The notes under the pieces were generated by a model. The model ran no database searches. It was not told where the DNA came from and saw only the letters and a list, made by a program, of their open reading frames with translations. From contig JAEZCJ010000148.1 in assembly GCA_023433615.1 (NCBI GenBank), forward strand, positions 1-29,475: 29,475 nucleotides of DNA, written 5' to 3'. Position numbers and translations under genes: made by a program. Source of the DNA: Bacillota bacterium. GTDB taxonomy: Bacteria; Bacillota; Bacilli; Paenibacillales; Paenibacillaceae. Numbering within the stretch: the first letter of the stretch is position 1; every line of letters starts with the position of its first letter. Shown here piece after piece: positions 12,301-17,355 of the stretch.

Positions 12301-14445
12301 CTGAAGACGAACCGGTTCCAGACTGCGGGCCAGACGGTGCAACTGCTTGTCGCGAACGACTTGTTCGAAATGAGCATGATCGTCAGCACGATCGGCAGCG
12401 TATACGGCAATAGCTTCGATCCCGACTTATTCGAAGCGATCAAGTCGAGCGAAGGCGTCGGGAACGGCCTACCTGCGGAGCAGTTCGCTACTCTCCTTGC
12501 TATTAGCGGGTATCGGATGGATGTGATCGTGCAATATTTGAAATTGAGCTATCTCCAGACAAAGCAAGAAGCCTTGGCGACCTTGGCGACCGTAGGGCTC
12601 TATTCCGAGGATGCTATTCAGTCGAACATCGAAGAAGTTTACAGCTCGTCCGGCACATCTTCGAGCACGCTGAAGCAGGCGCTTGAGCTGTATGGCATTA
12701 CGACGCCGAACGCAGCAGTGGCGTTCTTGGCTAAACAAATCGTCCAGATGGCGGATGTGGAGAACTATGTTAAAGATATCGCTGAATATTTGAAGGACGT
12801 GCATGGCCTGGGAGCCGACGAGACGACCGCAATGCTAGCGTCTCATTACTCGGCAGCCGTCATCAGACCGGCGATCGCGGACGTCTATTACAGCGCATCG
12901 AATCTAAGGGCTTTAAGATCCTTAGTCGGAGCTAACAGTTCGGCCTTCACCGGTCCGAGTAACTTCATTAACGAATTGAATGGAAAAATCTCTATCAATT
13001 CCATTGTGCTCGCTTTGAAAGTGCTGTTCGATCTCGATGCGACCGAGGTTATGGACGTCGGGCTGAGGTACAATCTGGAACCGAGTTCTCTGCAGAAAGC
13101 CGTCGAAGCCGTCTATGATGTCAATCCTATGTATGCGTACTTGAAGTCGCTCAAGGACGATGGCGCAAGCGCCGACCAGATCAGCTCCGCGCTTCGCAGT
13201 CTAGGCGCGCTTAGCACGATGAGCACGACAGAGTACGTTGATCTGCTGCTCCGACTCGGCTTCGATACCGGCGTCGTTTACCACGCCAGGAACGCCTGGA
13301 TGATCGAAGGCGTAAGGAACGATTCGACCGAGGTGCAGGGGAAGCAGATGGTTCAGCTCGGATTCACGACGCCGGCTGCGATCGTTGCCTTCGTATTCCA
13401 GAACTCGGGGGCTCCTGCCTATAAGATGGTCCAGATCGTCAAAGCAGGGCTGCCGAATGCGTCGATGGTCGATCTCGCTTACGCCCTGAAGAGCGTAGGG
13501 TACGACAAGGATGAACTGCTCGGCGCGGTCAAATATGCAGCTGGCACGATGGACGACAATATCGCAGCGATCCTGAAGGATCTCGGTTTTAATGCGACGC
13601 AGGCGTTGTCGTACTTGAATGACCGATCGACGTCGGACCGAGTCCGCTGGTTGATACGCAACGGGTACGCGCCGATCGAGTTCATTCATCGCGTCGACAA
13701 GAGCGATGGCACGGCGGTAGCCGCGATGCGGGAGGAAGGCATATCCGCCAGCGATATCGCGACCGCGATCAAGTACTATCAAATTAGCGGTGTGCGATTC
13801 GACATCATCGCAAGAGACTTGTATAACGGCGGCTTTACGGATCCGGTGCTTGTCGCGAAGGCGCTGGTTGATGCGGGTGAAATGCCATTGAAAGTGATCG
13901 ACGACATGACTACGTTAGGCAAGTGGGAGATAGAACCTGTAGCTCAAGCGCTTCTGGATGCGGACGTGCTCTCGCTGACGGACCTTGTCACGGCGCTCGG
14001 TTACGCTGTCGATTTCGATAAGCCGACGACGATCTATTTCATCATCAAGAAAGTATCGAAGAAACAGCAGCAAAGTCTCTACGACTTCTTGGGCGATGCG
14101 CGAGGTTACCTCCCCGATAACGATATCGCGATCATTGTTACGATCACGGCGATGCGAGAAGCGGGGTACGATGCGGGTACGATGGCCGGCATCCTGCACC
14201 ACAGGGAAGGCGCAGAATATTTGATGGCAGGCCTGCTGTTAGGCTTGTCCGGATATGCGGTCGACGACCTTGTTGCCGAGGTCATTAACGAATATCGGAC
14301 AGAGCTTGTCATCGCGATCACGATCGCCGTACTGACGAAAGCAGTCGGCGCGGAATTCGCCCAAATTCCGCAATATTACAAAATAATCAAGAGGGTTATA
14401 TTAGTCGTAAAAGTCACTTCGAAGGTAATCGACAAGATGACGTAA
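304..14445 (+). CDS. Giant SLH-anchored surface protein with beta-sandwich and alpha-helical repeat arrays
   Basis: The protein has 4713 residues. ATG at 304 is chosen over the longer open frame from 127 because GAAAGGGG (289-296) lies 7 nt upstream and the next 31 residues form a signal peptide (KQKR, hydrophobic core, VGYA cleavage site). Three SLH domains follow (about residues 57-105, 114-160, 176-228) and would hold it to secondary cell-wall polymer. Residues about 242-470 are a glycine-rich, beta-helix-like segment, then a Gly/Pro/Asp-rich linker. Residues about 498-2626 hold about 24 beta repeats of 80-95 residues, with a GF-x-L-x-F start and a GYxFG end. Residues about 2631-2735 resemble a SwmB domain. 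The remaining ~1950 residues are alpha-helical, with units of about 77 residues marked by [IV]YG. The last 45 residues are hydrophobic. No enzyme motif was seen. The long stalk suggests an adhesin or spacer, which is inference. The gene is monocistronic between its own promoter and terminator. Confidence 0.9.
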   Translation: MRYGKQKRIAVIWLLLVSLLWGAVIPSVGYANGIRNEVALRDALASAISGIQPVAASDMQGHWAEKQLTDWMNRALISGYPDGTVRPNTAISRVEFVALVNRLFSYAEGKEVAYADVSTEAWYAKDVKAAAAAGFVSGYPDGTFQPNKPLSRVEAVAMLAKLVPMIAQEGVDPLAGFTDQGTVPAYGRDSLGIAIQWGYVKGYPDHTVRPFASLTRAEAVALLDPILQQAKPNAEGGREAPALTLHAAGTYGPSTGSFAVAGDLHVDAPGTVLRNVVVKGDLAVGQSVGDGDVFFDHVTVLGTTTISGGGEHSVHVDDSNMNEVYINRKDGRVRVVVNGTTAIDQMIVESDASIESGSSTGSGIEGISISAGGDVTLSGDFSHVSVESGARITVASGTIGQMIVIEGSGASTITLGEGVQVGEMELHGTAIIQGEGEIGKAIVDSPNVTFEKEPGSVEVTDRGSVLTGTVNGTGGTGGTVTPPSNPPIDPNPDVDPDVSVTVIAGEASITGFKLTFSSAVPNLTGSAVLLRNAMQVTVPVTSVSTLNDGNSYRIAAALQEGETYTVSLAKTGYAFGAAVTFTVPVTPPPPIAVTVSAQAIGPAGFTLTFSPPVVGLDPSNFTLKKSGTNEPVSVTGAVYSADAVAAYQLSAALIEDSDYTVTVTKQGYLFGDPIAIYVPVTDPQIVQVAATVSGIGAAGFTVALSPSVAGLTADDFGLTDPLGASAPIAAVTTDNDGATYTITAALVEGISYTLAIDKEGYSFGATQQVDVTGGSGPDPDIVVVPSANNVTSAGFILTLDQSIPDLDALNFVLHDGAQEPVSIDYLSTVDLGTRYEIWTSLEKNDTYTLSLDKPGYTFDAPVQLHVAAQQVASTIDWVTHRQFQLRLDRGIGELTAAQVALQHAEGDPVAIDSVQLAADGRSAIITADLSAAGQYAYHVDIDYDHYTEGAVAVPEIIAVSKYTTFNGSFGAHTGLTVHLATPVPGLTADAFTLTNGSGSPMVPDAVTTSDNGANYTLQVALPSADSPFKLNMEAAGYQFGSAATLVSATINRWSTPGVLSPQFMAGLNPKVPNLTVSNFSAVDQTGHAVAITDVSFNSSMQLYIVTFDGVPGHTYTITVQADGYDFGAPRTIEVYPINQVVDISSGGFTLALRPAVAINTQYGFTLKKQDGSTVAIQSAVTNDNGSSYQIAAGLTPGLYTLYVSAAIEQKSYTFVVPTVATISVDQVTSGGLTVRLNHPIDGLYGWQFVLVNTETGVDLTSNMYVETSDQGASYRFSGNLPGGSYNVKLTDHMPQDGVDFEVPDTVHIPVIEVSNVRGTGFDLAFGGHALPGLQPENIVILDSMYVPLNVQVSSLVTNDNGVTYHVYVTLPREADYVVSMQKEFVNFGMSPSIRVGKLVTATVTDVTSDGHLVLQLSAASPEIEGALITALTGSDGQVYYPATLSSADGGKSFQIYYGNPDYKLQPGITYTFKVDEDAIQMTPVSFLIPSDITVTDATTSGLQLHFASPIPGLLKKNFIVRSSGGEVVSMISVASSEDGGTYSLAGTLTSGRRYTIQYVPNAAGQSTTPVAFVVPKFVTATISGASAQGFKVKFGSAIADLTAEQIDLRDSVGDRIPYDQYAVSTSDQGLTYQVTTLSQYVLRTGASYALDLVRDEFKLASPIALGLAEVGSVRLILADSDQIGIQVYPYPGLPDYPDLTSLTADNFALYDPNGSRLAIIATDLGNGVYKLERSSGSFDNTVSYTLATSAPGFDFGEPIKVGFNLTIGVSVMKQSQSGYKLNMYKTVPGLDESSFVITDDQGQPVTVQSVTTTDGGVHYDVRASLTSGHVYSLAITKEHYSFILTPLPPLTGMQAEVDGLSLNGFRLSLSSPLQLLFDDLTLLDDQGQPVRITHAISHDKLNYQIDVPLQANVTYTLQINANGYDFGPDIPLVVHSVSTTFEGVDSGNSRAFTIRFDQAVPDLGPNDFQVRQFGVSKLVSILQATTENGGFTYTIEASFNGSDRYTVLPVKDGYNFGSAIDFIVPVVVSAAILGTSSNYVDIGFNAEILNLTAGYFSFIDGAGNTIAAEKAEHLKSYIYRITAPFVGGETYTARIEKEGYDFTGLLEAYIPVSIEASSSSLNDSGWTIDLSHAVAGLTADSFTLRDSNGQPVTLSGITDLNDGAQYAVSASLTQGETYTLAISQSGYQFNTTLTGLVPIVVSGVAAEINVQGFNLQFDHAVDGFSVSDFRLLDDQGELVAITAASTSDEGLTYQLKASIAEGRWYLVSMSRSGYDFGSGVNLYVPVTIVPSVEAASTTGFTLRLPEAIIGLTAEDMILQHRNGTAVAVEAMTTTDGGLTYSVSAPLTNGQPYSMSLAADGYDFGLPLQFNVRTMSLTNIDSDKFQVQLSLPIPYMNASQVQLLDEEGQPAAISYVSLPDDLNHEGYLYTINATMTPGQYYTFKVTDPAYPAVPPVQVMFPIEVHPQVTLADGNIIQFALDSAEVDLQQADVALTEWNGDPVNVVNFSPGETAGTYEIQADVIAGRTYTLTINKERYHFGAPLSARMIVHTSATVASVSQNGFNLNLKESVTGVTIQLFDQGVPVSANISAERNYTSYRVQANLDYNKEFTVRISVPHYDFGADLTVNNVALLPELIDAVSNDLGDAITLTFDKPLYSNTVAGAPFSVKLNGSWLSGVVASVPSGAGSEQIVLRWSGSKRITSSSQAFVAYSGVNRVRAQNNTYLAAFGETAVTIMATELGLVQYYAKRYSPDEAVQVLHQQYGETAVGAAKLMQEGGFYPSWLYPAIYTEYGMNNADFYALLYAMDLDANTLREAAFVMRDRLIDPSLAKSDGLLQAGFNVFEIAPVMKDIESWTGTWVPWLNAAVHNHSVSLADGALVLQQIYRMPHKQAIKVFSGIPAIEIAPAIQSVYGLTNGETIAALKGGDVSAPDAANVTKLLYQATAATSYRWLVEAGYQAVDSGAAILRQYDTMTHSELVSILFGAGATATELYGIEQLVGVSDALGKLVDAGIPYREVAAASRAKGDKPQVFIGAMNRRDIAAEEIAAALREAWNTSAGRDELSYVISNFRLMGYAAEAQAKLLRNVFGADIAMTYSVLGSYSDLNILLAMLYAGYDPTAVTTFYMQRERRDRNELFKGLTQSGLSSEQAMKAIRDGIAGNGSSLSIASAVQILESAEGFAAMYRAEESIIVLQSAFPGDDGVSLTPMSIASELSATSWKAKTGIAKAMKDHLGMTMQQWLVIERTIPFGGYLGADVCTCTFDAILSTIMYLYKGSTIQDVILAMSKTGLYSISEVVAGSVSYFKAGSTEAAVPYLMSVLKDSGYSFQDIAAALDQDSGMHDLWLSAFRKYGLSFMDAAVYLKSAGRRADETISQLDLAHYSTEEEVLVLREVYGLDSDAALLEMRNFINPVRSEVDIVSAVGKIYSVDPVLLFAKLLKRGGGSATSILNGVAGKYPAYRQVNKAGPLLVQLGLSQDEVMEALLALSKYFGGDDLKTTIGMLQSMYATKQILIAQLLEAESMTTAATGIPYLKSAGFSMEDIVRALKDYYHLNAGEAAQALKSYYDPDDMSSLMRGLSNLYGQSVSDTLVETLEAKGIETAREAVRFMEEAGYGADEMFEFVRTHFGLNPGQTAAVYKTSAELTGEVAYTLITKLAQTYDESVDSVLHELLVARGVTSYNLDAIRFVNYSYFPLATNILLAKNGYALSAGEATQQLIDSDLYEETDIIVYVREIYGTSQTESIVDGLAAMQLDTFPAAVNFMKSRNYHIYDLIRVGKEYYELSSGDVSLALTGYYGAVELDQAISVIYGQSLTEIQLNALAAGGVQTFAAAIVQMKGNLQFTLEEIVLAAKSYFKVSAGVALHDLLQSQAYSITDIQQAVAEVYGKPINESVADLLKRSGLSSISDAAPLLRSMGYSLEEVVEASKSYYGNSEQATLDALRSITLENADVLKWTVQGIYQSSSAKNDINKTLQSASITGNEPSIAYLWQSGYSLFDIVTWLKTNRFQTAGQTVQLLVANDLFEMSMIVSTIGSVYGNSFDPDLFEAIKSSEGVGNGLPAEQFATLLAISGYRMDVIVQYLKLSYLQTKQEALATLATVGLYSEDAIQSNIEEVYSSSGTSSSTLKQALELYGITTPNAAVAFLAKQIVQMADVENYVKDIAEYLKDVHGLGADETTAMLASHYSAAVIRPAIADVYYSASNLRALRSLVGANSSAFTGPSNFINELNGKISINSIVLALKVLFDLDATEVMDVGLRYNLEPSSLQKAVEAVYDVNPMYAYLKSLKDDGASADQISSALRSLGALSTMSTTEYVDLLLRLGFDTGVVYHARNAWMIEGVRNDSTEVQGKQMVQLGFTTPAAIVAFVFQNSGAPAYKMVQIVKAGLPNASMVDLAYALKSVGYDKDELLGAVKYAAGTMDDNIAAILKDLGFNATQALSYLNDRSTSDRVRWLIRNGYAPIEFIHRVDKSDGTAVAAMREEGISASDIATAIKYYQISGVRFDIIARDLYNGGFTDPVLVAKALVDAGEMPLKVIDDMTTLGKWEIEPVAQALLDADVLSLTDLVTALGYAVDFDKPTTIYFIIKKVSKKQQQSLYDFLGDARGYLPDNDIAIIVTITAMREAGYDAGTMAGILHHREGAEYLMAGLLLGLSGYAVDDLVAEVINEYRTELVIAITIAVLTKAVGAEFAQIPQYYKIIKRVILVVKVTSKVIDKMT

Positions 14446-14453
14446 GCGTCTCG

Positions 14454-14482
14454 GAAACACGCCAAATCGGCGTGTTTCTTGT
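14454..14482 (+). terminator. Rho-independent terminator of the giant gene
   Basis: A perfect 10-bp stem (GAAACACGCC at 14454-14463, complement at 14469-14478) with a 5-nt loop and a short T-rich tail begins 8 nt after the stop codon. Confidence 0.85.
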
Positions 14483-14659
14483 TAGTGTCGCCCAGCATGG
14501 GAGTCAAACGGATTGAGGTACTTAACGGACAGATACAACGCATTACGGAATATTTCATGAACCGCCATCTATAAGGATCATCGTCAAATCCCGCATGAGC
14601 AGAGACAAATTTTCTCAGTCGGGTTTGTCCATGTCTATGGTAGTGAAACCGATTAACGC

Positions 14660-14718
14660 GGGAGAGCGCATCGCTGGCAGCGATGAGGTCAGGGGTTCGA
14701 TCCCCCTAGGCTCCACCA
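14660..14718 (+). pseudogene. Truncated tRNA-Ala(GGC), 5' end missing
   Basis: From the D-loop onward this is a proper tRNA. It has GAGC of the D-stem, an anticodon stem CATCG/CGATG enclosing CTGGCAG (anticodon GGC at 14676-14678, U33 present), variable loop AGGTC, T-arm AGGGG-TTCGATC-CCCCT, acceptor strand AGGCTCC, discriminator A and encoded CCA (14716-14718). The matching 5' acceptor strand (GGAGCCT) and the first D-stem strand are absent: 14643-14659 matches neither. It cannot fold as a full tRNA. Such 3' fragments are typical of the far side of an element integrated in a tRNA gene, but no integrase is visible in the window. Confidence 0.8.
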
Positions 14719-14719
14719 A

Positions 14720-14766
14720 AATAAACAGAGAACCGCGTCCAATTCGGACGCGGTTCTCTGTTTATT
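14720..14766 (+). terminator. Perfect 21-bp hairpin terminator after the tRNA remnant
   Basis: Arms 14720-14740 and 14746-14766 are perfectly complementary around the 5-nt loop AATTC. After a 2-nt bulge the pairing continues for 5 bp between 14713-14717, at the tRNA acceptor/CCA end, and GGTGG (14767-14771). It probably ended the tRNA transcript; the T-rich end of the stem (GTTTATT) fits. Confidence 0.7.
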
Positions 14767-15157
14767 GGTGGACTTGGCCCAGGGGGTGAGAACCCCTGTC
14801 CGCGCACAGGCAGTTCTTCGATTCTGCTTCGAACGAACGAGCACGGCGTCTGAAACTACCGCTAAGATCGTCATCGCGGGCAAGGCTTCGTCAGCAAGTG
14901 TGATCGGGATTCAGACATCCCCTCCGCGAAGCTTAGTAATGACAGATGCGGAGCTTGTAGACTCTACCATGGACATGGCCTAGGGCTAATCCAAATGGTC
15001 AAGAATGTCCATTAGAGCATCTTTTCGTCAATATAAATTACTTTACAGTCATTAATGACCGTTAGGAAGGAAAACGACAAGAAAATCTTGTAATATCCTG
15101 TCTGACGGTCGTCAATGTCCCTAAGCATGATGTTACTTAGTGCGAGGAGGCCGAAAA
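14767..15157. other. Gene-free stretch between tRNA remnant and merR-type gene
   Basis: I see no convincing gene here. Read on the minus strand, 14767-14806 has a GGGGTTC...CCCC arm and ends in TCCACCA, which weakly recalls a tRNA 3' end, but the spacing is wrong and no cloverleaf forms. The short open frames carry no start with a good ribosome binding site. The right part (from 14996) holds the repeats listed separately. Confidence 0.5.
14996..15128. promoter_or_regulatory. Repeat-rich control region upstream of the MerR-family gene
   Basis: AATGTCC occurs twice in similar context (near 15004 and 15114, both followed by a TAAGCAT-like sequence). CATTAATGACCGTTAGG (15050-15066) is a 13-of-17 inverted copy of 15101-15117. 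A small dyad CAAGAAAATCTTG (15078-15090) lies between them, followed by TAATAT (15091-15096), a possible -10. No clear -35 accompanies it. These could be binding sites for the regulator encoded just downstream. Confidence 0.35.
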
Positions 15158-15538
15158 ATGAAAATTAGCGAATTGTCCCGGCTGACTAATGTTAGTCCGC
15201 GCTCGATACGACATTATGAAGATAAAGGTCTGCTCACGTCTGACAGACTCGATAACGACTACCGTGATTTCACCGCATCTACCGTTGAACGGATTCGCTC
15301 GATCCAACTCTTCTTGAAGCTGGGTTTTACGACAGATGAAATACAGAGCCTGTTCCAGTGTGAAGTCGCGTCTCCGGACGATTACGAATACTGTGAAGAA
15401 ATGCAGGAAATCTACGAAGAAAAACTGCGTAAAGTAAAAAAACAGATCGCTTCGATGCTGCATTTACAGCGGCTTCTGGAGCGGCAGGTTGCGCTAACGG
15501 CTGCCAGCAAAGAGCAGAACCTAAGAGCATCAGTCTAG
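15158..15538 (+). CDS. MerR-family transcriptional regulator
   Basis: 126 residues. The start is ATG 15158, with GAGGAGG (15144-15150) 7 nt upstream; an in-frame GTG at 15140 would precede that site. Residues 1-70 are a MerR winged helix: MKISELSRLTNVSPRSIRHY, then EDKGLL, then a YRDF wing and an LGFTTDEI helix. Residues about 85-115 form a long charged helix (EEKLRKVKKQI), the usual dimerisation coiled coil. Two cysteines (FQCE, EYCEE) sit near the start of that helix and could sense thiols or metal, but the classical MerR metal loop is not evident. There is no large ligand-binding domain. It stands alone: the next gene has its own leader 235 nt away and a terminator lies between, so its target is unknown. 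The repeats upstream suggest autoregulation. Confidence 0.88.
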   Translation: MKISELSRLTNVSPRSIRHYEDKGLLTSDRLDNDYRDFTASTVERIRSIQLFLKLGFTTDEIQSLFQCEVASPDDYEYCEEMQEIYEEKLRKVKKQIASMLHLQRLLERQVALTAASKEQNLRASV

Positions 15539-15619
15539 AACAGTATAAAGGTTCACGCCAATGTGAAGGTCAACAGCTGGTTTTTTTGAGGTCAGATACA
15601 AACCAAATTAAATCAAACC

Positions 15620-15649
15620 AAACCACGCCATCGAGACGTGGTTTTCTTT
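15620..15649 (+). terminator. Rho-independent terminator after the MerR gene
   Basis: AAACCACG (15620-15627) pairs with CGTGGTTT (15637-15644) across a 9-nt loop, followed by TTCTTT. It separates the regulator from the sigma-factor operon. Confidence 0.7.
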
Positions 15650-15691
15650 ATATCTATGGTGAACTAGTATAGCGAGAGAAACATGCGCAAG

Positions 15692-15704
15692 TTATACCGT
15701 ATAA
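15692..15704. promoter_or_regulatory. Palindrome upstream of the ECF sigma gene
   Basis: TTATAC-C-GTATAA is a perfect 6-1-6 dyad about 70 bp before the sigma-factor start. CGTC at 15721-15724 could be an ECF-type -10, but no clear matching -35 was found. It is a possible operator or promoter element only. Confidence 0.25.
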
Positions 15705-15772
15705 TTGTTCCCTCATTTTACGTCTATATAGTTATAAAGGATTAATACGCATAACAAGGGAGGGGTGGAGAA

Positions 15773-16747
15773 TTGCAATTTCATGAAGTAAGTTTAGAAG
15801 CTAGAAACTTGTATGCAGCTTTTATCGAAACGATAGAAGAATACCGTCCGGCAGTATGGAAATATTGCATGCGACTTACATCCAACGCTTGGGACGCAGA
15901 AGATCTGTTACAAGAAACGTTTATGAAAGCATTTGTCTCGCTAGGACAAATCAAGCATCCCGTCATACCGAAGTCTTATCTATTCCGGATTGCGTCCAAT
16001 ACTTGGATCGATCAGCACAGGAAGGCTAAGCAGGGTACAAACCGTGGATGGCATGAAAGCGACGAATGGTTGGAAGAGACACAAAATGATCGTAGGATGG
16101 ATGTGCTTGAAGGAATCGAAGTGTTGATCGATTCCCTCTCGCCGCGACATGCTGTCGTCGTTCTTCTGATGGAGGTGTTCGACTTCTCGGGCAGGGAGGT
16201 TGCCGAAATGCTGCAAACGACCAACGGTGCAGTTCATGCTATGCTTGCGAGAGCTAGAATCAAGCTGAGATCCGCTTCATCAGATGAGCAATACGAGAGA
16301 GAGAAAGCGCCGCACGTGAAGGAAAACATGAACCCGCTCATCTCCCGGTACGTTGAGGCGTTCCATCAACAGGATACGGCCAAGTTAATGGATCTATATG
16401 CAGAACATGCAGAGATTCACTTCTTGAATGCCGGCATCGTTCGAGGACGAGCGCTCATCAAGAATACTTACGACTGGTCGGCCTATCCGGAATCATACCG
16501 TGTCGAGTGTAGATGGTTATGGGGACAACCAGTGGTTCTCACTACAGCTATTCGAGGCAGCCTCCAAACCTTATGGCGAGCTCAAAAACTTGAATTCGAG
16601 GATAAATCGTTGGTAAGAGAGAAGAATTATTTTTTTTGCAAGGAAGTCATGTTGGAGATAGGCGAATACTTGGGTATACCGGTCGATGCGGATACGCAGA
16701 TGAATTACGAACGCACTTGGAGAGCTTTGCGGTCTTGTCCGAATTGA
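15773..16747 (+). CDS. ECF sigma factor with C-terminal SnoaL/NTF2-like domain
   Basis: 324 residues, against about 180 for a simple ECF sigma factor. The start is TTG 15773, with GGGAGGGG (15758-15765) 7 nt upstream; the nearby ATG is out of frame. Region 2 spans residues about 15-85 (DAEDLLQETFMKAF, then PKSYLFRIASNTWIDQHRK). Region 4 spans about 110-165 (LSPRHAVVVLLMEVFDFSG, then a helix-turn-helix EVAEMLQTTNGAVHAMLARA). Residues about 185-290 fit a SnoaL-like fold (LISRYVEAFHQQDTAKLMDL, YAEHAEIHF), the tail that in ECF41-like factors replaces an anti-sigma factor. No anti-sigma gene is present. The two reductase genes follow at 25 nt and then 1 nt and are probably in the same transcript. 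The 3' part of this gene is duplicated as a fragment at 20539-20789. Confidence 0.88.
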   Translation: MQFHEVSLEARNLYAAFIETIEEYRPAVWKYCMRLTSNAWDAEDLLQETFMKAFVSLGQIKHPVIPKSYLFRIASNTWIDQHRKAKQGTNRGWHESDEWLEETQNDRRMDVLEGIEVLIDSLSPRHAVVVLLMEVFDFSGREVAEMLQTTNGAVHAMLARARIKLRSASSDEQYEREKAPHVKENMNPLISRYVEAFHQQDTAKLMDLYAEHAEIHFLNAGIVRGRALIKNTYDWSAYPESYRVECRWLWGQPVVLTTAIRGSLQTLWRAQKLEFEDKSLVREKNYFFCKEVMLEIGEYLGIPVDADTQMNYERTWRALRSCPN

Positions 16748-16772
16748 AATTATAGCAAAGGAGGTTTAACAG

Positions 16773-17354
16773 ATGGGTAAGGTTTTGTTGGATATTTCGA
16801 TCTCAATAGACGGTATTATGGCCTCGAAGGACAATTATCGACTTCATCGATGGTATTTTAGCGAGAATGACGGGATTGCCACGCAGATCGTGAACGAGTT
16901 GATCGAAACGACCGGAGCCGTAATCATGGGGCGAAACACCTTCGCTTTAGGTCATGAGTTCGATGGATTTGTGAACAATCCGTATCAAGTGCCTCATATT
17001 ATTCTTACGCATGCGGTTCCTCCGTTCACGCCTAGAGGAGACACGGAATTCATATATGCGACGGACGGGATTGAAATCGCACTCGGCCAGGCTAAGGCGG
17101 CAGCGGGAGGGAAGAACGTCGTCGTGACGGGAGGCGTCGATACAGCAAGGCAGTTCTTGCATGGCCGCTATCTGGATGAAATTCAGCTTCATGTGGTTCC
17201 CGTGATGCTAGGCCGCGGGAAACGGTTGTTCGAACAGGAACAGGATCATCCGAATCAGCAAGAATGGCAATGCGTGTCGGTACAGCAATCATCTGACACG
17301 GTGCACCTCCGATATCGTGCGAAATCATTAAATCGAAGAGGGGAAGAGGAGTAA
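16773..17354 (+). CDS. RibD/DHFR-like reductase (first of the sigma operon)
   Basis: 193 residues, the usual length for stand-alone RibD C-terminal/DHFR-fold proteins (YyaP/YwjB type). The ATG follows AAAGGAGG (16757-16764) by 8 nt. Family marks are the N-terminal strand and loop DISISIDGIMA, the nucleotide-binding IMGRNTF (about residue 51), a glycine motif VVTGGVDTARQFL (about residue 112) and HVVPVMLGRGKRLF (about residue 137). The family reduces pteridine- or pyrimidine-like substrates with NADPH. The substrate here is unknown, and a true folate-reducing role is unlikely since the genome should have a standard folA. It lies 25 nt after the sigma gene and 1 nt before the next reductase. 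A decayed copy lies at 20790-20940. Confidence 0.85.
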   Translation: MGKVLLDISISIDGIMASKDNYRLHRWYFSENDGIATQIVNELIETTGAVIMGRNTFALGHEFDGFVNNPYQVPHIILTHAVPPFTPRGDTEFIYATDGIEIALGQAKAAAGGKNVVVTGGVDTARQFLHGRYLDEIQLHVVPVMLGRGKRLFEQEQDHPNQQEWQCVSVQQSSDTVHLRYRAKSLNRRGEEE

Positions 17355-17355
17355 C

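Noticed and set aside
1795..14300. CRISPR array or DNA-level tandem repeats within the giant gene
   Set aside because: The repeats are only visible at the protein level, are in frame, 220-290 bases long and strongly diverged. There are no short identical direct repeats with spacers.
14767..14860. A second tRNA gene on the minus strand
   Set aside because: The T-arm-like and CCA-like parts are spaced four bases too far apart and no anticodon or D arm can be drawn.
14765..14983. Small plus-strand open frame beyond the tRNA-side hairpin
   Set aside because: It starts inside the hairpin/tRNA-like region, has no ribosome binding site, and its translation does not resemble a known protein.
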